A DNA stretch of 45,038 nucleotides from Spirochaetales bacterium (GTDB lineage: Bacteria > Spirochaetota > Spirochaetia > DSM-2461). The notes under the pieces are model-generated. The model was given only the letters and a program-made list of their open reading frames with translations, did not search any database and was not told the origin of the DNA. The translations under genes and the position numbers were made by a program. The DNA is taken from positions 1 through 45,038 of the forward strand of contig JAFGPQ010000136.1 in assembly GCA_016936115.1 (NCBI GenBank), in the 5' to 3' direction. Within the stretch, counting starts at the first letter, position 1; each line of letters opens with the position of its first letter. Positions 39,367-45,038 of this stretch are shown piece after piece.

Positions 39367-40745
39367 GCGACTTCACGACCTCTTTTATTGATTTGAAGCG
39401 ATTTCTTCTCTGTTCCGGATGTTTTCCAACCGGATAAAACGAGCTTGGACAGAAAAAACAAAATTATTATAGCAAATTTCATATATTTGTCAAAGTCAAA
39501 AAGATAGATTTGAGGAAGAGTGATGGTCCCCGGCGGCAGGGATAAGATAAAAGAATCCCCGTATCCCCTTTTGTAGAGTTCTACCCGATTATGAATCCAC
39601 TCATCGGAAAAACGTGCAACAGCGGAATTATCCACCAGGATTCTACCGGTTTCCCGTTCCCAGCGGTAATTGTTTACCCTCAGGGGTGACCTGTCTCCCC
39701 AGGCGGGAGCATAGAGGATATTCTCCTGATAATATATATGATTCAGGAATTCCCCCTGTCCGGGAATCCGGAAAGGATCTGTCTTACCCGTCGCATAGGG
39801 AAAAAGAAAGGGTAGAGCCATAACGAGGGCCAGGATGAGGGAAAGGGCGCCTTCCCCGATACCCTGATCCCAAAGGCTTTGCGCCGGAGCGGGACCGAAA
39901 TAGGCCGGTTCAAAAAGGGGATGTTCCGTCTTTTTATGAAAAAGAGGCTTCCTGACTTTACGGGTGATTTCATTCATATCAGGGCGCATTCTACCTTTCA
40001 GCAGGATACCTGCTGAAAGGGTAAGAAACAGTTCTCCGGGAATTATCGGCGAACCTCCCCGTCGGATAATGAAAATCCCGAAGATGAGAAGAAGGACCGC
40101 TTCGGGCAGGATTTTCCTTAAGCGGGGAAAACCCAGAAGGAAGTTTATTTCGCAGAATATTATAAATGGCAGGACGGCCAGCAGGGCCCCCGTCGAGACA
40201 AGCAGTCCGGGAAGCCACAGGACCTGTATAAGAAGAGGAATAAAAGCATGATTCCTGAATCGCCGGATATTCAATCCCCCCAGAAGAATAAAAAAGGAGA
40301 CTCCCAGAGGAAAAAGAAGAGGACTCCCCAGCTGCTCCCACTTAACCAGAGGTCCCAGGGTCAAAGAGAGAGTAAAAAGGGCAAGGGGAGAACGACCGGT
40401 CTGGAAGAACACCCTTTCTCCTTCGTCAGGGTGAAAAAGATCATAAAGAGCCCTCAGGTAGGGGTCAAACCGTTTATCCGAATCTAACAACCGATCCGGG
40501 ATATCACTCAATGATATTTCCTTAAGTGACGTGAAATCGCTGTACACCACATTTCCCGCTGAAGTGGAAACCCTGGTGATGCCCTCGTCCGCAAGCAGGG
40601 AGACCAATTTTTCCCGGCTCCCCCCCTCTTTCACGAGAAAGGAGTACCATTTGACCTGACCGGCTGGGTGGGAGAGAGTAATGAAAAGGGAGAGGGCGAA
40701 GAGAATCAGGAGAATCAGATACCCCGCCCGGACTTTACCTCTCAT
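39363..40745 (-). CDS. Unknown multi-pass membrane protein coupled to rnfC
   Basis: I do not recognise this 460-residue family. An N-terminal membrane helix (8-26) is followed by a soluble loop of about 90 residues (LVSLLADEGITRVSTSAG, DLFHPDEGERVFF). Then come several helices (about 118-250), another at about 300-318, a soluble domain (about 320-415) outside, and a final helix (425-447). No enzymatic or cofactor motif is seen. It overlaps both neighbours by four bases (ATGA), the HD-GYP-like gene before it and rnfC after it. Co-translation with rnfC suggests a role in assembly, placement or regulation of the Rnf complex. Confidence 0.7.
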   Translation of the reverse strand: MRGKVRAGYLILLILFALSLFITLSHPAGQVKWYSFLVKEGGSREKLVSLLADEGITRVSTSAGNVVYSDFTSLKEISLSDIPDRLLDSDKRFDPYLRALYDLFHPDEGERVFFQTGRSPLALFTLSLTLGPLVKWEQLGSPLLFPLGVSFFILLGGLNIRRFRNHAFIPLLIQVLWLPGLLVSTGALLAVLPFIIFCEINFLLGFPRLRKILPEAVLLLIFGIFIIRRGGSPIIPGELFLTLSAGILLKGRMRPDMNEITRKVRKPLFHKKTEHPLFEPAYFGPAPAQSLWDQGIGEGALSLILALVMALPFLFPYATGKTDPFRIPGQGEFLNHIYYQENILYAPAWGDRSPLRVNNYRWERETGRILVDNSAVARFSDEWIHNRVELYKRGYGDSFILSLPPGTITLPQIYLFDFDKYMKFAIIILFFLSKLVLSGWKTSGTEKKSLQINKRGREVA

Positions 40746-42124
40746 ATCAGCTTGGCCTTCTGGAGAAATTTAATAAACTGATCAAAAAGAATGGGATCGA
40801 GCTTCAGATCCCTATCTATCATATTCTTCCGCATAAAAATCAGAGCTTCTCCCGAAGACAGGGGTTCCTTGTAACGCCGCTCCCTGTCGATAAGCGCATC
40901 ATAGACATCCACAATCTCAAGAACCTTCGCGGGAAAATACGCCAGGGCTTTGAAACTAACAATATCATTATATTCATTAGTGAGGACAGCGTCAAAGGAG
41001 TGGTCGGGGAATTTCTTCCTGTACTCCCCGTAGGTACTCCGGAAAACCCCGTATCCCTGTTCATGTCCGTAATACTCATGGTGAAGGCCCGCCACAGAGG
41101 CTATGGACTGATCATAAACGGTCTTTTCGCGGACCATGCGGAAACCGTCAAAGGCATGCTTTTCGATAATGTCCCGGTCATACCCTTCACCCCCGTCAAA
41201 GTAAACCAGATTCCTGTTCTTTCCCAGATCATGCAGAAGGATTCCCAGCATGTTCGCTTCTATGCTCTTCCTGTTGAATCGCAGGGGGCCGGGAAGGATG
41301 GTGGAAGGTTCGAAACGGGTGAAGGGATAGCGCTCCCTCAGAGGTTCATAGAGGGGCATATAGGATTTCATCCGGCTCTGAAGTCTCTGGTAAAGGCCGG
41401 CATATTCGAATTCATGGCGCAGCTCATCCAGAAAACGAATGGAAAGCAGAAAAACCCGGGACATATGGCGCGAAGTGACCCCGTCGGTCTTTTCCATAAT
41501 CATTTCCACGGTATGGTTCAGATTGTAATTCCGGGAGAGAGCCTCGACGAAGGAGCTCATGAGCAGCTCCGTTTTCGCCGTAATCTGGAGAAGATAGCGC
41601 TGGGCGAGAAGGTTCTCTTCCCCGGCCATCTCTTCGATGCTGACCTTATTGATTACCGTGGAGTATATGGCGGCGTCCGTCATGAGGGAAGCGACCTGAT
41701 GGGCTGTGATCCGGGGCTCATTCAGAGCCGCATCCAGAGCCTCTATGGCCCTGACTATGTGATTGCTCCTCTGTTCAAGGGTCATTTCCTGTATCTCTTC
41801 ATACTCCCCGCCGAAAGAGGGGGGAAGGGACTCCGATTCCCGTACGGAAAGATGGAGCTGGTTGATCTCCCCTTTAATGAGGGCCCGCTTCTCCTCAAGA
41901 AGATCAATTACTCCAGCCGCATCGGATTCGCTCAGGGAAAAGCTCCATTGGGGGACTTCCCAGAACAGGGGATTATTGCGGTAGAGGGCAGAGAATCGGG
42001 ATCGGGAGATCTTCCCTGTCCGGAGATTTCGGCAGAAGAGGACGATATCCTGTTCTCTGAGGATTTCAAGGACGTCACTGTTTTGCTTCAGAAGTGTAAC
42101 GAAAGAGAGTGTACGCTCAGACAT
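40742..42124 (-). CDS. HD-GYP-like phosphohydrolase domain protein
   Basis: Of 460 residues, the N-terminal 270 are helical and unassigned. The C-terminal domain has the metal-binding set of HD-GYP proteins: His298-Asp299 in ILLHDLGK, His323 in IEKHAFDG, His348-His349 in AGLHHE and Asp in DVYDALIDRERRYKEPLS. The name-giving GYP is GYG (357-359, GHEQGYGVF). HD-GYP enzymes hydrolyse cyclic di-GMP. Residues for metal binding are kept, so activity on some cyclic or linear nucleotide is plausible, though specificity may differ. It starts eight bases after the transporter gene and overlaps the next gene by four. Confidence 0.82.
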   Translation of the reverse strand: MSERTLSFVTLLKQNSDVLEILREQDIVLFCRNLRTGKISRSRFSALYRNNPLFWEVPQWSFSLSESDAAGVIDLLEEKRALIKGEINQLHLSVRESESLPPSFGGEYEEIQEMTLEQRSNHIVRAIEALDAALNEPRITAHQVASLMTDAAIYSTVINKVSIEEMAGEENLLAQRYLLQITAKTELLMSSFVEALSRNYNLNHTVEMIMEKTDGVTSRHMSRVFLLSIRFLDELRHEFEYAGLYQRLQSRMKSYMPLYEPLRERYPFTRFEPSTILPGPLRFNRKSIEANMLGILLHDLGKNRNLVYFDGGEGYDRDIIEKHAFDGFRMVREKTVYDQSIASVAGLHHEYYGHEQGYGVFRSTYGEYRKKFPDHSFDAVLTNEYNDIVSFKALAYFPAKVLEIVDVYDALIDRERRYKEPLSSGEALIFMRKNMIDRDLKLDPILFDQFIKFLQKAKLI

Positions 42125-42132
42125 AACCCGGC

Positions 42133-44418
42133 CTAATCCTCCGTCAGGCTGATAGCCTTCACACTGCGGATAAACAGAATCGGGGGCAGCCTGTTATAGC
42201 GGCTGATCTCCTTGGTGAAGAAAAATTCATTGAATCGGAAGAGGGATTTATTGTTCTCCACGTAATTTCCCGGTATCCCCATAATGATCAGGGAGGCGTC
42301 GGAAGATTCCGCAGCCAGAATCTCGGTGAAAGGCTCCTCCCGAAAGGGTATGATGGAGACTTCCCCGTTTATGCGGGCCCGGGTAAACAGATCGTCCAGC
42401 TCTTTTTCAGCCTTCTCCACATCTTCCGCCGGACGGACCATTCGCAGGATCCTGATATTATATTTCCTGTCCCGGTCCGATATGCCGCTGTTGATAATGA
42501 AGGCCAGAAGGGCCATGAAATTGCCGTTTCTCTCACCCCGCCACCAGATATCGAGTCGGTTGTCGCTGGCCTTGACCATGCGGCTGTCCACGATGGAATC
42601 CAGTCCCTTGTAGAGAATGATATTCTTGTTTTTCTCCATGGCCGCGTTAAGGATTTTTACGGAATCCACCTTATCGTTATACTCGAGCAATACCGTATTG
42701 GTTTCCAGTCCGGACATATCCCCGGCCTGAATAAGGGTGATGGCCGCATCGGAGGGTGAGTTGGTATTGATCAGGGAAATATTTCCGGAAAGTTCCCCCT
42801 CCCCGGGTAATGTTTCAAATTTCTTGGGAGAAATGATTATATTGTTGCCCACAAGCCCCTGATAATTTGTGATGTAGGACAGAATCTCGCCCATCTCCTT
42901 CCACCACTTCTTCTCTGTACCGTAGGAAATGGCAACCAGAAGGGGCCGCCAGTTCCGAGACCCCTGAACAATGGATCTAATCCTCCTAAGGGACCCCGTG
43001 ATCAGGGTAAAGAGAACCCCCCACCAGACCCCTTCCATTTTACCGGCGGACTTGTATCTGAGAATCAGCCGGAACAGGATGTACTGTGAGATGAGTATAA
43101 TAATCCCCACGGACCAGTTGAAAAGACATATGGTGACGAAACAGGCCAGGAATCCGTAAAAAGAGACCGCCCAGTGCCCCCTGAAGGTAGGGCGGAAGGA
43201 GGGATTCCGGCTGAACCGTTCCAGGAAGGCAGCCAGATTGACCCAGCCGTAAACGACCAGAAAGAGGATACCCACCACCGTGGCGGCAAGATTGATGCTG
43301 CCCATCCAGATGATGCCCAATCCGAAGAAAAAGGTGACCGCCACGGCGAATCGCGGTTCATCGCCGCCGGGAACGAAATCCCTCTCCAGGAAGTTCAGAT
43401 TACCCGGGAGGATATTGTCCCGGGCCAGATACTGTACGGTGCGGGGCCCGGTCATGAAAACGCTCAGGGCGGAGGAACTGGTAGCGAAAAGGACCCCCAG
43501 CAGTATCAGAATGCCGGGCATACTGGCGGGAAAGGGTTTTCCCAGTCCCAGAAGATTGGTCAGGAGAGCTCCCTGGGGAATCCCCTGGTCATAGCGTGAT
43601 ATGAGCAGGGTTCTGTCCATGCTGGAGAAGATTAGGGTCACGATGATATACACGGCCATGGTGGAGAGAATCGCCCAGAATGTTCCCTGCACGATACTCT
43701 TTCGGGGATTCTTCAGGTCCCCGCTCATGCCGATGCCCGTGCTTATTCCTGTAACCGCGGGAAAAAACTGGGTAAAGGAGAGAAAGAAAATGGTAATGGT
43801 GAGGGGTCGGTTTCCGAAAAGGGCGACGCTTCCCGTAAAAAGGGGCTTCCCTTCCCTCTCTATTCCCAGGAAGGGGGAGAAAAAAATGGCGAGAACACTC
43901 AAAATGAGAACCACAAGAATCGCCGACTGTATCTTAAGGGTAAAGTCAGCGCCCGCCATCACAATAAGGAAGAACAGTATTAGAAAAAAGGAGGCCAGCA
44001 GCTGCTTCTGCATGAGCACTGCTTCGGGGGTATCCAGTCTGAAAAGGGGAATGAAATCAAGCAGCGGGGCCAGAATGGGATGAAGTGGTTCGGCAAAACC
44101 AATGCAGTAGAATCCAACGCTGGCCGCCTGGGCCAGATAGAGGGGAATCCCGATGGAACCGCCCATAGCCTTGCCCAGGGAGAGCTTGGAGAGGGCATAC
44201 ATGCCTCCCCCCTCAATATGATTCAGATTGGTGGCGCAGTCTGCCAGGGAAAACGCCGTGGACAGGGTGACCGTATGAGACAGCAATACAATCACCAGCA
44301 TAGGGAGAAATCCCAGATCCGCCGTCAAAAGAGGCAGAAGGAGAAAAAGAACCGTTCCCAGAATCGCTTCCGTGGAGGGGACGAAGACCCCACGGAAAGT
44401 ACCGAATTTTTTACCCAT
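42133..44418 (-). CDS. SLC12-like (cation-chloride cotransporter-type) APC-superfamily transporter
   Basis: The 761-residue protein has about 12 membrane helices (to roughly residue 460) and a 300-residue cytoplasmic tail. The start GTFRGVFVPSTEAILGTVLF closely follows the first helix of SLC12 cation-chloride cotransporters. The tail also looks like the SLC12 C-terminal domain: NWRPLLVAISYG, NRLDIWWRGERNGNFMALL and the final RINGEVSIIPF. In eukaryotes these proteins co-transport Na+ and/or K+ with Cl-. Some prokaryotic relatives carry amino acids, so the substrate is open. A TATAAT lies nine bases before the ATG with no ribosome binding site. First gene of the possible rnf transcription unit. 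Confidence 0.82.
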   Translation of the reverse strand: MGKKFGTFRGVFVPSTEAILGTVLFLLLPLLTADLGFLPMLVIVLLSHTVTLSTAFSLADCATNLNHIEGGGMYALSKLSLGKAMGGSIGIPLYLAQAASVGFYCIGFAEPLHPILAPLLDFIPLFRLDTPEAVLMQKQLLASFFLILFFLIVMAGADFTLKIQSAILVVLILSVLAIFFSPFLGIEREGKPLFTGSVALFGNRPLTITIFFLSFTQFFPAVTGISTGIGMSGDLKNPRKSIVQGTFWAILSTMAVYIIVTLIFSSMDRTLLISRYDQGIPQGALLTNLLGLGKPFPASMPGILILLGVLFATSSSALSVFMTGPRTVQYLARDNILPGNLNFLERDFVPGGDEPRFAVAVTFFFGLGIIWMGSINLAATVVGILFLVVYGWVNLAAFLERFSRNPSFRPTFRGHWAVSFYGFLACFVTICLFNWSVGIIILISQYILFRLILRYKSAGKMEGVWWGVLFTLITGSLRRIRSIVQGSRNWRPLLVAISYGTEKKWWKEMGEILSYITNYQGLVGNNIIISPKKFETLPGEGELSGNISLINTNSPSDAAITLIQAGDMSGLETNTVLLEYNDKVDSVKILNAAMEKNKNIILYKGLDSIVDSRMVKASDNRLDIWWRGERNGNFMALLAFIINSGISDRDRKYNIRILRMVRPAEDVEKAEKELDDLFTRARINGEVSIIPFREEPFTEILAAESSDASLIIMGIPGNYVENNKSLFRFNEFFFTKEISRYNRLPPILFIRSVKAISLTED

Positions 44419-44426
44419 AACGCCGA

Positions 44427-44456
44427 ATTATACCATAGTCAAAGTGGTAAGGACAA
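44427..44456 (-). promoter_or_regulatory. Promoter before the SLC12-like gene
   Basis: On the minus strand TTGTCC (44451-44456) and a perfect TATAAT (44427-44432) are 18 bases apart. The transcript would start around 44420, practically at the ATG (44418), and no Shine-Dalgarno sequence is present between. This may be the main promoter for the whole block down to the GH57-like gene, and a leaderless message. Confidence 0.5.
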
Positions 44457-44461
44457 GTTTC

Positions 44462-45038
44462 TCAGCCCTTTTTTGTCTCTCCGATCAGTCTCTCCGCCCT
44501 TTCGGGTAGTTCCGTATATTTAAACAGACGATCAAACTCTACAAGCCCCGAGAGGGCCTTGGAAATGACTTCGATTCCCCCTTCATGGGCAACGGAAACG
44601 GAGTTTAATCCCCCCGCGACGACTATGCCGCACCGTTCGTGAGCCACGGGGATATCCAGGAGGCTCTGGCCGGGATAACCGATTTCGATGAAGCCGCCCA
44701 GACCGATTTTTTTGATCTCCTCATTAATGGAAACCACGTAATCCCTGCTGCTGGCGGGTATCTCCCGAAAGCTGGCTCCCACCTGGCCGCTCCCGTCCTC
44801 TATGATACCGGAACAGTTTGTCATTCCGCTTTTTATATAGATTTCCAGAGGGTCCAGGCTGGTGCCCTCGTATTTTATGAGAGCGGTAAACCGCTCCGCT
44901 TTTCCGTTGACCACTTCGAGAAGTCCGCCGAAAAGGGACATGACCGGGACTCCCGATGAAAGCAGAATCCCGTTGAGCGTGATGGAACAAACCGTTCCGA
45001 TACCCACATAGCCCTGGGGAATGACTATTTCTCCCAGA
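44462..45038 (-). CDS. NrpR-type (DUF128) regulatory domain protein, 5' end outside window
   Basis: About 192 C-terminal residues are visible and the frame is open to the window edge, so the GTG at 45007 is not the true start. The sequence GEIVIPQGYVGIGTVCSITL, then NGILLSSGVPV, LFGGLLEVV and YEGTSLDPLEIYIKSGMT, is the signature of the NrpR regulatory (DUF128) domain. NrpR represses nitrogen assimilation and nif genes in methanogens and responds to 2-oxoglutarate. Its helix-turn-helix would lie upstream, outside the window. Bacterial NrpR homologues are less common than archaeal ones. It ends 43 bases before the SLC12-like gene, which has its own promoter. Confidence 0.85.
   Translation of the reverse strand, partial: LGEIVIPQGYVGIGTVCSITLNGILLSSGVPVMSLFGGLLEVVNGKAERFTALIKYEGTSLDPLEIYIKSGMTNCSGIIEDGSGQVGASFREIPASSRDYVVSINEEIKKIGLGGFIEIGYPGQSLLDIPVAHERCGIVVAGGLNSVSVAHEGGIEVISKALSGLVEFDRLFKYTELPERAERLIGETKKG

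Noticed and set aside
41000-42136. 378-codon open frame antisense to the HD-GYP-like gene
   Set aside because: The minus-strand frame carries the intact metal-ligand motifs and fits the operon overlaps; this frame has no family features.
1-45038. Search for CRISPR arrays, insertion sequences, integrases, toxin-antitoxin or known defence genes
   Set aside because: No spaced direct repeats, transposase or integrase motifs, or defence signatures were found; the genes look like a continuous chromosomal backbone.

Overview
The window is a gene-dense stretch of a bacterial chromosome: 40 protein-coding genes (two cut by the window edges) and two tRNA genes. No gap between genes exceeds about 160 bases. 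I saw no rRNA, CRISPR array, insertion sequence or phage gene. The best guess for the host is a free-living, anaerobic member of the Spirochaetota. This is an inference from the gene set: an Rnf complex, a non-discriminating archaeal-type AspRS with GatCAB, a short RpoS-like sigma factor, a GH57-related protein and an NrpR-type nitrogen regulator. No single gene proves it.

Layout. 1-1483 (+): end of a molybdenum hydroxylase and its [2Fe-2S] subunit. 1480-5160 (-): BON-like small protein, purH and a phosphohexomutase. 5286-7175 (+): a tRNA-queuosine mannosyltransferase homologue and an NSUN-like RNA m5C methyltransferase. 7172-12289 (-): a likely stress operon with a LysM/degenerate-LytM protein, an RpoS-like sigma factor, two small unknown proteins and a HEAT-repeat protein. 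12411-15713 (-): trkH, trkA, cmoB, then tRNA-Asp and tRNA-Pro. 15760-16749 (+): ornithine carbamoyltransferase. 16810-22624 (+): a compact signalling operon, kinase-regulator-kinase-regulator-FapA/DUF342. 22614-27095 (-): gatC-gatA-gatB-aspS, the indirect route to Asn-tRNA(Asn). 27251-32556: an SDR protein, a J-domain protein, a C39-like secreted protein, an orphan, thiI and an exported Fn3-like protein. 32544-44418 (-): one long possible transcription unit, namely an SLC12-like transporter, an HD-GYP-like protein, an unknown membrane protein, rnfCDGEAB and a GH57-like protein with a lost nucleophile. 44462-45038 (-): 5'-truncated NrpR-type regulator.

Themes. Translation and tRNA decoding recur: Q34 glycosylation, cmo5U34, s4U8, RNA m5C, Asp/Asn charging and two tRNAs. 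Energy coupling (Rnf) sits with ion transport (SLC12-like), while a separate K+ uptake pair (Trk/Ktr) lies elsewhere. The observations I consider most worth following are the two-kinase/two-regulator/FapA module, the poly-asparagine tract inside GatC (a subunit of the enzyme that makes Asn-tRNA), the overlap at all five convergent gene ends, the nlpD-rpoS-like gene order, and the unknown membrane protein translationally coupled to rnfC. All calls rest on reading motifs by eye; no database search was possible.
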